NCBI GenBank assembly: GCA_004010275.1
Contig: RBWT01000084.1
Coordinates: 1-34,303 of the forward strand
DNA from: Streptomyces huasconensis
Lineage (GTDB): Bacteria; Actinomycetota; Actinomycetes; Streptomycetales; Streptomycetaceae
Direction of reading: 5' to 3'
DNA length: 34,303 nucleotides
Positions 17,483 through 27,253 of this stretch are shown piece after piece. The notes beneath the pieces were generated by a model. That model saw nothing but the letters and a program-made list of their open reading frames with translations, was not told the origin of the DNA and did not search any database. A program made the translations under genes and the position numbers. The first letter of the stretch is position 1. Every line of letters starts with the position of its first letter.

Positions 17483-17510
17483 CGCCCCGGGGCGCGTCGT
17501 CCGTTACGTT
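17483..17510 (+). promoter_or_regulatory. PfkB gene promoter with overlapping palindrome
   Basis: TACGTT (17505-17510) is 6 nt before the ATG at 17517. A perfect 12-bp palindrome CGCCCCGGGGCG (17483-17494) covers the -35 position and could be an operator; in this base composition it could also be chance. Confidence 0.4.
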
Positions 17511-17516
17511 GCCTGC

Positions 17517-18624
17517 ATGGTCGTATCCGTACAGCCCACCGTCGATCCGCTGAAGGCGACCCGCAGAGCCGGTGATCCGGCCTGTGACGTCTACCTCACC
17601 GGCACGGTCTTCCTCGACATCATCTTCACCGGGCTCGACTCCGCGCCCGTGCGCGGGACCGAGTCCTGGGCGCGCGGCATGGGGTCGAGCCCCGGCGGCG
17701 TCGCCAACATGGCGACCGCGCTCGCCCGCCTCGGCCTGCACACGTCCCTGGCCGCCGCCTTCGGCGACGACCACTACGGGGAGTACTGCTGGGACGCCCT
17801 CGAAGGGGGCGAGGGCATCGACCTCGCCTCGTCGCGGACCGTGCCCGGCTGGCACACCCCCGTGACGGTCTCCATGGCGTACGAGGGCGAGCGGACCATG
17901 GTCAGCCACGGCCACGAGCCGCCCCCCCGACGCCGACGCCCCGGACGGCGGCGCCCCCCTGCTGCCCCGCCCCGCGCCCGCGCCGCCGTCGCGTCGCTGA
18001 CACCCGGCGTCCGCGCCCCCTGGATCGCGCAGGCCGCCCGCAGCGGCACCCGGATCTTCGCCGACGTCGGCTGGGACGACACCGGGCGGTGGGATCTCGC
18101 CGGGCTCGCCGACCTGGAGCACTGCGAGGCGTTCCTGCCCAACGCCGAGGAGGCGATGCGGTACACGCGTACGTCGTGCCCGCGGGCCGCGGCCAGGGCC
18201 CTGACCGACCACGTGCCGCTGGCGGTGGTGACGCTGGGCGCCGAGGGGGCGTACGCGGTGGACGCGCGGACCGGCGAGACCGCCGACGTGCCCGCCATCG
18301 AGGTCGAGGCCCTCGACCCCACCGGGGCGGGCGTACGTCTTCGTGGCGGGCTTCGTCACCGGCACCCTCGCCGGGTGGCCGCTGGCCGACCGGCTGGCCT
18401 TCGCCGGACTCACCGCCGCGCTCTCCGTGCAGGAGTTCGGCGGCTCGCTCTCCGCGCCCGGCTGGGCGGAGGTCGGGGCCTGGTGGCGGCGCGTACGCGA
18501 GTTCGACGAACAGGACCCCGTGGCGCTGCGGAGGTACAGCTTCCTGGAGGACCTGCTCCCGGCCCAGAGCCGCCCGTGGCCGCTGCGCAGGGCGGTGCCG
18601 ACGATCGGGTTCAGGTCGGCCTAG
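17517..18624 (+). CDS. PfkB family sugar kinase (three frameshifts)
   Basis: Ribokinase/PfkB-family kinase of about 368 residues phosphorylating a sugar or sugar acid. The N-terminal signature is GSSPGGVANMATALARLG, followed by LAAAFGDDHYGEYC. The nucleotide and catalytic motif is DPTGAGDVFVAGF near 18320-18350. That motif is interrupted by a single extra T (GGCG-T-ACGTC), which throws the last 95 residues into another frame ending at 18624. Two compensating indels lie near 17930 (a C7 run) and 17965. All three are typical read errors, so I treat the gene as functional. The substrate is unknown. Its position after a glucarate dehydratase-like gene hints at an aldarate or ketodeoxy sugar acid. 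The start is decided by the -10 element 6 nt upstream. Confidence 0.82.
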
Positions 18625-18647
18625 CCGGCCCCTGCCGAAAAGCCCTA

Positions 18648-18684
18648 CGGCACTGACAGTGCCGCGTCGTACTCTTGGCAGTAC
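18648..18684 (+). promoter_or_regulatory. Palindromes upstream of phoH
   Basis: CGGCACTG-A-CAGTGCCG (18648-18664) is a perfect 8-bp-arm palindrome. GTACT-N6-AGTAC (18669-18684) follows 4 nt later. A TACTCT at 18670-18675 may be a -10. Their spacing before phoH suggests an operator-rich promoter. Confidence 0.45.
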
Positions 18685-18747
18685 AAGGCTGTCGAGCGGC
18701 CCACAAGCCCCGCACAAGGAGGATGAGCAGGCCTTCAGAGCCGGCCC

Positions 18748-19761
<1,014 letters not shown>

Positions 19762-19773
19762 ACCAGCACCACC

Positions 19774-20271
19774 ATGTCGATCGACGTCAACAACGAATCC
19801 GGAACCGAGGTCGACGAGCAGGCGATCCTCGACATCGCCCGCTACGCCCTCGCGCGGATGCGCATCCACCCGCTCTCCGAGCTGTCGGTGATCGTCGTGG
19901 ACGCCGACGCCATGGAGCAGCTGCACATCCAGTGGATGGACCTGCCCGGGCCCACGGACGTCATGTCCTTCCCCATGGACGAGCTGCGGCCGCCCATGAA
20001 GGACGACGAGGAGCCCCCGCAGGGCCTCCTCGGCGACATCGTGCTCTGCCCCGAGGTCGCCGCCCAGCAGGGCAAGGACGCGCCCACGCAGCACTCCATG
20101 GACGAGGAACTGCAGCTCCTGACCGTCCACGGAGTGCTGCACCTGCTCGGGTACGACCACGAGGAGCCCGACGAGAAGGCCGAGATGTTCGGCCTCCAGG
20201 CGGCGATCGTCGACGGCTGGCGCGCGGAGAAGGGCCTCACCGGTCCCTCCCCGGCGCCCACCGTCTCCTAG
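19774..20271 (+). CDS. ybeY: Endoribonuclease YbeY
   Basis: Intact 165-residue UPF0054 metalloenzyme needed for 16S rRNA 3'-end processing and 70S ribosome quality control. The zinc site is HGVLHLLGYDHEEPDE (H-x3-H-x5-H) in the C-terminal third. PTDVMSFPMDE and LLGDIVLCPEVA are the other family blocks. Its length is typical of actinobacteria. It follows phoH by 12 nt and precedes the CBS protein by 4 nt, so it is cotranscribed. Confidence 0.96.
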   Translation: MSIDVNNESGTEVDEQAILDIARYALARMRIHPLSELSVIVVDADAMEQLHIQWMDLPGPTDVMSFPMDELRPPMKDDEEPPQGLLGDIVLCPEVAAQQGKDAPTQHSMDEELQLLTVHGVLHLLGYDHEEPDEKAEMFGLQAAIVDGWRAEKGLTGPSPAPTVS

Positions 20272-20275
20272 CGCC

Positions 20276-21578
20276 ATGAGCTTCCAGCTGATCGCCGGGG
20301 CCGTCGCCCTGGTCGTCGTCGCGTGGCTCGCGGCGTGCGCCGAGGCGGGCATCGCCCGCGTCTCCAGCTTCCGCGCCGACGAGGCGGTCCGCTCCGGCCG
20401 GCGCGGCAGCGCCAAGCTCGCGCAGGTCGCCGCCGACCCGACCCGCTACCTCAACGTGGCGCTGCTGGTGCGCGTGGCGTGCGAGATGGCCGCGTCGGCC
20501 CTGGTGACGTACGCCTGCCTCAAGGAGCTCGACCGCACCTGGGAAACCCTCGCCATCGCCATCGGCGTGATGGTCCTCGTCAGCTACGTCGCCGTCGGCG
20601 TCTCCCCGCGCACCATCGGCCGCCAGCACCCGCTGAACACGGCGACCGCGTCGGCGTACGTCCTGCTGCCCCTGGCCCGGATCATGGGCCCCATCCCGCC
20701 GCTCCTGATCCTGATCGGCAACGCCCTCACGCCCGGCAAGGGCTTCCGGCGCGGCCCGTTCGCCTCCGAGGCCGAGCTGCGCGCGATGGTCGATCTCGCC
20801 GAGAAGGAGTCCCTGATCGAGGACGAGGAGCGCCGCATGGTGCACTCCGTCTTCGAGCTGGGCGACACGCTGGTGCGCGAGGTCATGGTGCCGCGCACCG
20901 ACCTCGTCGCCATCGAACGTTTCAAGACGATCCGTCAGGCCCTCACCCTCGCGCTGCGCTCCGGCTTCTCGCGCATACCCGTGACGGGGGAGAGCGAGGA
21001 CGACATCGTCGGCATGGTGTACCTGAAGGACCTGGCCCGCAAGACGCACATCAACCGCGACAGCGAGTCCGAGCTGGTCTCCACGGCGATGCGCCCCGCC
21101 ACCTTCGTGCCCGACACGAAGAACGCGGGTGACCTGCTGCGCGAGATGCAGCAGGAGCGCAACCACGTGGCCGTGGTCATCGACGAGTACGGCGGCACGG
21201 CCGGCATCGTCACGATCGAGGACATCCTGGAGGAGATCGTCGGCGAGATCACCGACGAGTACGACCGTGAGCTGCCGCCCGTTGAGGAGCTGGCGGACGG
21301 CTGCTACCGCGTGACGGCGCGGCTCGACATCGGTGACCTCGGGGAGCTGTTCGGGCTCGACGCGTTCGACGACGAGGACGTGGAGACGGTCGGCGGCCTG
21401 CTCGCCAAGCAGCTGGGACGCGTCCCGATCGCGGGCGCCTCGGCGTCTCCCGCTGCCGGACGCCCGCGAGCTGAGGCTCACCGCGGAGTCCGCCGCGGGC
21501 CGCCGGAACAAGATCGTGACGGTACTGGTGGAGCCGGTCGCCCCCTCCGGCGCGACCGCGCAGGAGGAGCCCGAGTGA
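20276..21578 (+). CDS. CorC/HlyC-type CBS domain membrane protein (one frameshift)
   Basis: Hemolysin-family (CNNM/CorC) protein of about 433 residues, possibly a magnesium or cobalt transport or regulatory protein. An N-terminal DUF21 region has three to four hydrophobic segments within the first 150 residues. Paired CBS domains follow (VREVMVPRTDLVAIER to GMVYLKDLARKT, and MRPATFVPDTKN to VVIDEYGGTAGIVTIEDILEEIVGEI, given here in parts). The C-terminal CorC_HlyC domain begins YRVTARLDIGDL. Within that last domain the frame changes near 21440 (net +1), and the real end is LPLPDARELRL to AQEEPE at 21578. The unrepaired frame would instead fuse to the next gene. The stop overlaps the MmcQ-like start by 4 nt. 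Confidence 0.88.
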
Positions 21579-21931
21579 CCCCCGACGAGCTGCGGGCGTT
21601 CTGCCTCTCCTTCAACGACGCGGTGGAGGACTTCCCCTTCACGCCGGAGACCTCGGTCTTCAAGGTGGCCGGAAAGATGTTCGCGCTCTCGGCCCTCGGC
21701 GGGCGTCCGCTCACCGTCAACCTCAAGTGCGACCCGGACCTGGCGGTCCAGCTGCGGGCCGCGCACCCGGAGATCGTGCCGGGCTGGCACATGAACAAAC
21801 GCCACTGGAACACGGTGACGGCCGACGGAGCCCTCCCCGACCGGCAGCTCAGGGAACTCATCGAGGACTCGTACGACCTGGTGGTCGCGGGCCTGCCCCG
21901 AGCACACCGCCTGCGCCTCGACCGCCCCTGA
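21575..21931 (+). CDS. MmcQ/YjbR family DNA-binding-like protein
   Basis: Intact 118-residue MmcQ/YjbR family protein. These small proteins have a double-wing, DNA-binding-like fold and unknown function. Visible features are TPDELRAFCLSFNDAVEDFPF near the start (split by family position 1-20), FKVAGKMFALSAL, VNLKCDPDLAVQLR, and the family signature GWHMNKRHWNTV followed by IEDSYDLVVAGLP. The GTG start overlaps the CBS protein stop (GTGA), so it is the last gene of the phoH operon by coupling. Confidence 0.88.
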   Translation: MTPDELRAFCLSFNDAVEDFPFTPETSVFKVAGKMFALSALGGRPLTVNLKCDPDLAVQLRAAHPEIVPGWHMNKRHWNTVTADGALPDRQLRELIEDSYDLVVAGLPRAHRLRLDRP

Positions 21932-22008
21932 GCGCCCCCGCGACGCGGCGCGCGCCCGGCAGAGTGTCCCAACAGCCCCTCGCCATCGGCGTGGCGGAGC
22001 GGCAGAAT

Positions 22009-22070
22009 GGAGTGACAGCGGACCCGAAACGCTCCCACTCCGGGCTGCCCGGCAAAGGAACTCGGAGTGG
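22009..22070 (+). promoter_or_regulatory. Three GGAGTG motifs in alternating orientation
   Basis: GGAGTG at 22009-22014 (plus), CACTCC at 22036-22041 (minus orientation) and GGAGTG at 22064-22069 (plus) are spaced 27-28 nt. The last two extend to perfect 8-bp arms, CCACTCCG (22035-22042) and CGGAGTGG (22063-22070). This fits an operator array or an RNA hairpin in the leader of the DUF397 gene. The 184 bp between the MmcQ-like and DUF397 genes holds nothing else I can support, apart from a CAGAAT at 22003-22008 that might be a -10. Confidence 0.4.
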
Positions 22071-22115
22071 AAACGTCCGTGCGATGGCGTCCGCCACCCG
22101 GGGTGGAGGAGAAGC

Positions 22116-22349
22116 GTGGGCGGCTTATGGACCTGGCGCAAGAGCAGCGCGAGCGATGGCGCGGAGGGCACGTGTGTGGAGACCGCGTGGACCGGTGAGA
22201 CGGTCCTCGTGCGCGACTCCAAACAGCGCCGTGGCGCTGTGCTCGCCTTCCGCCCCGAGGCCTGGACGGCCTTCCTGGTCCTGGCCGCGGACCCGGCGTC
22301 GGCCGCCGTGGCCCACCGTTCGCCGGACGGCGCGACGGCCCGCCGCTGA
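22116..22349 (+). CDS. DUF397 domain protein
   Basis: Intact 77-residue DUF397 protein, recognised from WRKSSASDGAEGTCVETA and VLVRDSKQRRGAVLAFRPEAW, then the terminal AFLVLAADP. The family is specific to actinomycetes. It usually lies beside an XRE-type helix-turn-helix regulator (WhiJ-like pairs) and acts as its small partner, in a manner often compared to antitoxins. No such regulator is adjacent here, so it is an orphan. The GTG start has GGAGGA 5 nt upstream, one of few clear Shine-Dalgarno sequences in this stretch. Confidence 0.87.
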   Translation: MGGLWTWRKSSASDGAEGTCVETAWTGETVLVRDSKQRRGAVLAFRPEAWTAFLVLAADPASAAVAHRSPDGATARR

Positions 22350-22484
22350 GTGGCAGGGCCGTCATCGGGTCCGTCAGGCGCGGGTGGCGGTGCGGCGCGG
22401 GCCCGAAGAGACCAGGGCCGCCGCCACCCCCCTGCCGCTGTGCGGCTGGGCCGGGGTGGCTCCCGGGGTGGGTGCGGTGCTCCT

Positions 22485-22490
22485 TATGCT
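22485..22490 (+). promoter_or_regulatory. -10 element for leaderless deaminase-like gene
   Basis: TATGCT, 6 nt before the ATG at 22497. No Shine-Dalgarno and no clear -35 are visible. Confidence 0.5.
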
Positions 22491-22496
22491 CGTGCC

Positions 22497-22849
22497 ATGA
22501 CGCAGAGCACCGACCTCGGTCCCGAGGACCGCAAGATCGTCACCCTCGCCCGTTCGGCCCGGGCCGCAACGGCGTGCCCGAGGGCGCGGCCGTGCGGGAC
22601 GAGACGGGCCGTACGTATGTGGCGGGGACCGTGGACCTGGAGTCGCTCCGGCTGTCCGCGCTGCGGACCGCCGTGGCGATGGCGGTCGCCTCGGGCGCCG
22701 AGTCGCTGGAGGCCGCCGCCGTGGTCTCCGGCGCCGAGGCCCTGACCACGGAGGACCTCGCCGCCGTGCGTGACCTCGGTGGGGCCGGTACGCCGGTGTT
22801 CCTCGCGGGGGTCGATGGGGGGGTCCGGGAGCGGGTCGAGGCGGGCTGA
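22497..22849 (+). CDS. Cytidine deaminase-like protein lacking the zinc site (one frameshift)
   Basis: Small protein of about 117 residues that genomes of this group label cytidine deaminase. The start MTQSTDLGPEDRKIVTLARSA (through residue 20) and ARARNGVPEGAAVRDETGRTYVAG resemble the N-terminal strand region of a deaminase fold. However, where the catalytic (C/H)-A-E should be, the sequence reads LRLSALRTAVAMAVASG, and there is no PCxxC later (VRDLGGAGTPVFLAGVDG). It therefore cannot bind catalytic zinc in the usual way and is probably not an active deaminase. One C is missing near 22578 (GGGCC-CGC), which shifts the frame; the remainder is intact. It lies just upstream of era, which has its own promoter. 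Confidence 0.78.
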
Positions 22850-22942
22850 CGTCCCGGGTGCGGGAGGTGGTCGCGGGCCCCGGAAGGGAACCGGCAGCGG
22901 GCCCACCGGGGCCGGCGGTGCGGCGGGGCTCCCGGGATCAGG

Positions 22943-22948
22943 GACAAT
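22943..22948 (+). promoter_or_regulatory. -10 element for leaderless era
   Basis: GACAAT, 7 nt before the ATG at 22956. There is no Shine-Dalgarno upstream of that ATG. Confidence 0.5.
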
Positions 22949-22955
22949 GGGCGCC

Positions 22956-23909
22956 ATGAGCGTTCGTACCCCGTCATCAGCCGAGCCGTCCGAGGCCGCC
23001 CACCGGGCCGGCTTCGCCTGCTTCGTCGGCCGCCCCAACGCGGGCAAGTCCACCCTCACGAACGCTCTGGTCGGCCAGAAGGTCGCGATCACGGCGAACC
23101 AGCCGCAGACCACGCGGCACACGGTGCGGGGCATCGTGCACCGCCCGGACGCCCAGCTGATCCTGGTGGACACCCCCGGCCTCCACAAGCCGCGCACGCT
23201 CCTCGGCGAGCGGCTCAACGACGTCGTGCGCACCACATGGGCCGAGGTCGACGTCATCGGCTTCTGCCTGCCCGCGAACGAGAAGCTCGGCCCCGGCGAC
23301 CGCTTCATCGCCAAGGAGCTCGCCTCCATCAAGAAGACGCCGAAGATCGCGGTGGTGACCAAGACCGACCTCGTCGACAGCAAGACGCTCGCCGAGCAGC
23401 TCATCGCCATCGACCAGCTCGGCAAGGAGCTGGGCTTCGAGTGGGCCGAGATCGTGCCGGTGTCGGCCGTCGGCGACCAGCAGGTCGGCCTGCTCGCCGA
23501 CCTCATCGTGCCGCTGCTGCCCGAGGGCCCCGCGCTCTACCCCGAGGGCGACCTCACCGACGAGCCCGAGCAGGTCATGGTCGCCGAGCTGATCCGCGAG
23601 GCCGCGCTCGAAGGCGTGCGGGACGAGCTGCCGCACTCCATCGCCGTGGTGGTCGAGGAGATGCTGCCGCGCGAGGACCGGCCCGCGGACAAGCCGCTGC
23701 TCGACATCCACGCGTTCGTCTACATCGAGCGGCCCAGCCAGAAGGGCATCATCATCGGCCCCAAGGGCAAGCGGCTCAAGGACGTCGGCATCAAGTCCCG
23801 CAAGCAGATCGAGGCGCTGCTCGGTACGCCGGTCTTCCTCGACCTGCACGTGAAGGTCGCGAAGGACTGGCAGCGGGACCCCCGCCAGCTGCGCAAGCTC
23901 GGCTTCTAG
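22956..23909 (+). CDS. era: GTPase Era
   Basis: Intact 317-residue Era, an essential GTPase that binds 16S rRNA near its 3' end and assists 30S assembly. G1 is GRPNAGKST (residues 25-33), the switch region has QPQTTRHTVRG, G3 is DTPGL, G4 is TKTD and G5 is PVSAVG. The C-terminal KH domain has the signature GIIIGPKGKRLKDVG, followed by VFLDLHVKVAKDWQRD. Functionally it matches YbeY and RsmE in this window, all acting on the small subunit. The start is fixed by the -10 element and by the position of the G1 box. A 10-bp perfect hairpin follows the stop. Confidence 0.97.
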   Translation: MSVRTPSSAEPSEAAHRAGFACFVGRPNAGKSTLTNALVGQKVAITANQPQTTRHTVRGIVHRPDAQLILVDTPGLHKPRTLLGERLNDVVRTTWAEVDVIGFCLPANEKLGPGDRFIAKELASIKKTPKIAVVTKTDLVDSKTLAEQLIAIDQLGKELGFEWAEIVPVSAVGDQQVGLLADLIVPLLPEGPALYPEGDLTDEPEQVMVAELIREAALEGVRDELPHSIAVVVEEMLPREDRPADKPLLDIHAFVYIERPSQKGIIIGPKGKRLKDVGIKSRKQIEALLGTPVFLDLHVKVAKDWQRDPRQLRKLGF

Positions 23910-23910
23910 C

Positions 23911-23934
23911 CCGCCGGGCCCCGCGGCCCGGCGG
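23911..23934 (+). terminator. Terminator hairpin after era
   Basis: CCGCCGGGCC, loop CCGC, then GGCCCGGCGG: a perfect 10-bp stem beginning two bases after the TAG. There is no T-tract, as is common in Streptomyces. Confidence 0.7.
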
Positions 23935-23982
23935 ACGACGAGGCGCAGCGGTGGACCCCCGTCCCGCCGCTGCGCCGCCAGC

Positions 23983-24018
23983 AGCATAACGCCGTTATTT
24001 CCATAACGGAGTTATGCT
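23983..24018 (+). promoter_or_regulatory. TetR-type operator overlapping the -10 element
   Basis: A 36-bp inverted repeat: arm AGCATAACGCCGTTAT (23983-23998), TTCC, and arm ATAACGGAGTTATGCT (24003-24018). The arms match at 15 of 16 positions. Its last six bases, TATGCT, form a -10 element 6 nt before the GTG at 24025. A/T-rich islands stand out from the surrounding sequence. The position implies autorepression by the TetR regulator. Confidence 0.8.
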
Positions 24019-24024
24019 TCGTCG

Positions 24025-24677
24025 GTGTCCACCGGAAAACGCGACGCGCCCGACGTCCGCCGTCTCCTCCTCGACGAGCCGCGCGCGTCCTCGCGGAGCA
24101 GGGGCCCGCCGCCCTCAGCGCACGACGCCTGGTCAGCCGGGTCGGGGCCTCGACGATGGCCGTGTACACCCACTTCGGCTCCATGCCCGGGCTGGTGCGC
24201 GAGGTCATGCGCGAGGGCTTCGAGCGGTTCCGGGCCCGGGCGGAGGCGGAGGGCCTGGAGCGGGGCACGGACCCGGTGGCCGAACTCGCCGGACTCTGCC
24301 GGACCTACCAGGAGTTCGCGCGCGCCGAGTCCGACGTGTACGCGGTCATGTTCGGCGGCTCCGCGCTCGCCGGGTTCGAACTCTCCGACGACGACCGCCG
24401 CATGGGTACGTTCATGCTGCGCTTCCCGCGGACGCGATCCGCCGCTGCGCCGCCGCCGGCCGCTTCCGGGCGGACGCCGACCCGGACCTGCTCGTGCGCC
24501 AGCTCTTCGCCTCCATGCACGGCCTCGCCCAACTGGTCCGCGCGGGTTACGTCCTGGGGGACCAACACCCCGGACGACGTGCTCGCGGGAACCCTGCGGG
24601 ACTTCGCCGTGGCCGCGGGCGACACCCCGGACGCCGCCGCGGCCTCCGTCGCCGCCGGGCTCACTCCACGCCCCTGA
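24025..24677 (+). CDS. TetR family regulator (three frameshifts)
   Basis: TetR-type repressor of about 217 residues. The N-terminal helix-turn-helix reads, after repair, ARVLAEQGPAALSARRLVSRVGAS and MAVYTHFGSMPGLVREVM, the classic TetR third and fourth helices. The ligand-binding part includes AELAGLCRTYQEFARAESDVYAVMFGG and RQLFASMHGLAQLVRAGYVLGD. Indels lie near 24085 (a G missing), 24431 (a base missing) and 24575 (an extra G), together restoring the frame to the stop at 24677. The leaderless GTG start follows a 36-bp operator, so autorepression is likely. It converges with and overlaps the MFS transporter by 17 nt. The inducer is unknown. Confidence 0.82.
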
Positions 24678-25897
24678 TCCGCGTCACCAGGACCGCCCCC
24701 GCCAGGCCGATCACCGCCGCCGTCAGATACAGCACGCGGTAGCCGCCGAGGTGGGTGACGACGGGCGCCGCGAGGACCGGGGCGGCCACCTGCGGCAGGG
24801 AGTTGGCGATGTTGATGACGCCGAGGTCCTTGCCGCGGTCCAGGGCCTTCGGCAGGACGTCCGTCATGAGGGCGAAGTCGACGGAGGTGAAGACGCCGAA
24901 GCCGACGCCGAGCAGCGCCGCCGCGACGAGCGCGCCCGGCCAGGTCTGCCACAGGGCCAGCAGCCCCGTCGCCGCCGCCATCAGCGTGCCCGCCCAGAGC
25001 ACGAAGGGCTTGCGCCGCCCCACCCGGTCCGACCAGGCGCCGCCCACCACGACGGTGGCGAGCATCGTCACGCCGTTCACGGCCGTCAGGATCAGCACGC
25101 CGCCCTCGGGGTCGTCGTGGTGCAGCCGGTCCCGGAGGAAGTACAGGAGGTAGAGCAGCACCACGGAGTTGCTGACGTTGATCAGAAAGCGGGTCAGCCA
25201 GGCCCAGGCCAGGTCCGGGTGGCGCCGGGGGCTGAGCCAGAAGCCCCGCACGAAGCCCCGCCAGTGCCACGACGGGCGCTCGGCGGCCGCCAGCCGCAGG
25301 TCGCGATGGCGTACGACATAGGGCAGCACGCCCGCCACGATGAACACCGCACACGCCGCGTACCCCGCGACCGTGCCGCCCGCCACCGTCGCCAGCCCCG
25401 TCCCTGCCACCACGCCGAGCAGCTGCGCCGCCCCCAGCCAGCCGCCGACCGCGCCCCGCTGGCGGCGCGGCACCCGGTCGGGCACGGCGGCCGTGACGGC
25501 GGCGAACGCCGCGTTCAGGGTGAGCTGGACCAGGCACCAGCCGGCCGCCATCCACCACACGGAGTCCGCCGCCGTCAGCAGCGAGCGCGGCGGCGCCGCC
25601 CGCCGTGCCCGCCACGATCCACGGGGTGCGCCGGCCCCAGCGGGACGTCGTACGGTCCGACAGGGCGCCGCAGACGGGGTTGGCCGCCAGGGAGACGACC
25701 GCGCCGACGCCCGTCACCCAGGCGAGCACCGTCTCCTTCGACGTGCCCGCCGGGGCCAGCTCCTCGGCCTGCACCGCGAGCAGGATCTGGAGCGGGCCGT
25801 ACCAGCCCACCCAGATGGCGCCGTTGGCGAGCGACAGGGAAGCCGTCCACCCCCGGCCGACCCGCTCGGTCGGCTCCCGCAGCGCGGTGGCGGTCAT
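24661..25897 (-). CDS. MFS transporter (one frameshift)
   Basis: Major facilitator superfamily transporter of about 411 residues with the length and pattern of 12 membrane helices. The N-terminal half includes WIVAGTAGGAAALA and the loop GALSDRTTSRWGRRTPW, a motif-A-like sequence. The C-terminal half has a second loop GAWSDRVGRRKPFV and the stretch GVINIANSLPQVAAPVLAAP. The frame changes once near 25590 (net +1), within LALLTAADSVWW. It starts in a 4-nt ATGA overlap with the beta-glucosidase stop, so the two form an operon, and uptake of a glucoside or its product is a reasonable inference. Its 3' end overlaps the TetR gene by 17 nt in convergent orientation. Confidence 0.84.
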
Positions 25898-27246
25898 CCG
25901 CGCCGCGCCCGCAGGGCCTCGCGCAGCCAGTGGTAGGACGCCTTCGGGGTGCGCTCCAGCGTGTCGTAGTCGACGTGTACGAGGCCGAAGCGCTGTCGGT
26001 AGCCCTCCGCCCACTCGAAGTTGTCCATGAGCGACCAGACGAAGTAGCCGCGCACGTCCACGCCCGCCTCCAGCGCCCGGTGCAGCGCCCGCAGATGTCC
26101 GTCCAGGTAGGCGATCCGCTCCTGGTCGTCGAGGCCTCCGTACGAGCAGCCGTTCTCGGTGATGACGAGCGGCGGCAGGCGCTCGCCGTAGCGGTCGCGG
26201 AAGGCGGTCAGGAGTTCGGTGAGAGCGCCGGGGACCACCGGCCAGCCGAAGTCCGTCGTCGGATACCCCTCGATCTCCCGTGGCGCGAAAGGGAGTTCGG
26301 GCGGGAGCATGAGGCCGGAGAACTCGGTGGGGTGCGGGAGTGGGGCGCCCACCTTCGTCGGCTGGTAGAAGTTGATCCCGTACCAGTCGAGGGGCTCGGA
26401 GACGACGTTCAGGTCCGCTGCCAGGTCGGGGGAGGGCAGCAACTCCCCAAAGCCCTCGGGGTAGTGGCCGAGGAGCAGCGGGTCCGCGAAGAGGCGGTTG
26501 AGGAGTACGTCGTAGAAGTCGGCGGCGGCCGTGTCCTCCTCGGCGTCGGAGGCGGGCCAGGTGGGGCCGTGCGAGTTGGCGATGCCGATGTCCCGCCCGC
26601 CGGCCGCCCGCAGTGCCCGTACCGCGAGGCCGTGTGCGAGGAGCTGGTGGTGGGCGACCGGCAGCGCGTCGAAGAGGAGCCGCTCGCCGAGCGCGTGCCG
26701 GCCGAGCGCGTGGCCGAGCAGGGTGTGTTCGGCGGGTTCGTTGAGGGTGATCCACTTCTCGACGCGGTCGCCGAGGCGGGCCGCGACCACGGCTGCGTAC
26801 TGGGCGAAGCGCTCGGCGGTGTCGCGGTTCCGCCAGCCGCCCGCCTCCTGCACGGCCAGCGGGGTGTCCCAGTGGAAGAGGGTCGGGACCGGCCGCACGC
26901 CCGCCGCGCACAGCTCGTCGACGAGGCGGTCGTAGAAGTCCAGGCCCGCCGGGTGCACCCGGCCCGAGCCGGTGGGCAGCACGCGGGGCCAGGAGACCGA
27001 GAAGCGGTAGGCGTCCACGCCGAGGTCGCGGACGAGCGCCACGTCCTCGCGGTAGCGGTGGTAGTGGTCGCAGGCGACGGCCGCCGTCGTGCCGTCCTTC
27101 ACGTTCCCCGGCACGGCCGTGAACGCGTCCCACACCGAGGCGCCGCGCTCGTCGGCGGCGCCCTCGATCTGGTGGGCCGAGGTGGACACGCCCCACAGGA
27201 AGTCGCGGGGAAAGGGGGGTAGGGGGCTCGCCGCAGTCGCTGCCAT
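25894..27246 (-). CDS. Beta-glucosidase, glycoside hydrolase family 1
   Basis: Intact 450-residue GH1 retaining beta-glucosidase, hydrolysing beta-linked gluco- or related disaccharides. The N-terminal signature is FPRDFLWGVSTSAHQIEGA. The acid/base Glu is at about 170 in ITLNEP and the nucleophile Glu at about 364 in VITENG. The aglycone and sugar site residues are visible in FHWDTP and SLMDNFEWAEGY. There is no signal peptide, so the enzyme is intracellular, and its substrate would be imported, probably by the MFS protein encoded with an ATGA overlap downstream. The promoter carries a dyad between -35 and -10. Confidence 0.95.
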   Translation of the reverse strand: MAATAASPLPPFPRDFLWGVSTSAHQIEGAADERGASVWDAFTAVPGNVKDGTTAAVACDHYHRYREDVALVRDLGVDAYRFSVSWPRVLPTGSGRVHPAGLDFYDRLVDELCAAGVRPVPTLFHWDTPLAVQEAGGWRNRDTAERFAQYAAVVAARLGDRVEKWITLNEPAEHTLLGHALGRHALGERLLFDALPVAHHQLLAHGLAVRALRAAGGRDIGIANSHGPTWPASDAEEDTAAADFYDVLLNRLFADPLLLGHYPEGFGELLPSPDLAADLNVVSEPLDWYGINFYQPTKVGAPLPHPTEFSGLMLPPELPFAPREIEGYPTTDFGWPVVPGALTELLTAFRDRYGERLPPLVITENGCSYGGLDDQERIAYLDGHLRALHRALEAGVDVRGYFVWSLMDNFEWAEGYRQRFGLVHVDYDTLERTPKASYHWLREALRARRG

Positions 27247-27253
27247 GGGCGGG

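Noticed and set aside
24025..27222. A 1065-codon plus-strand frame over the TetR, MFS and GH1 genes
   Set aside because: It is antisense to MFS and GH1, which have clear motifs. Long open antisense frames are normal at this G+C content.
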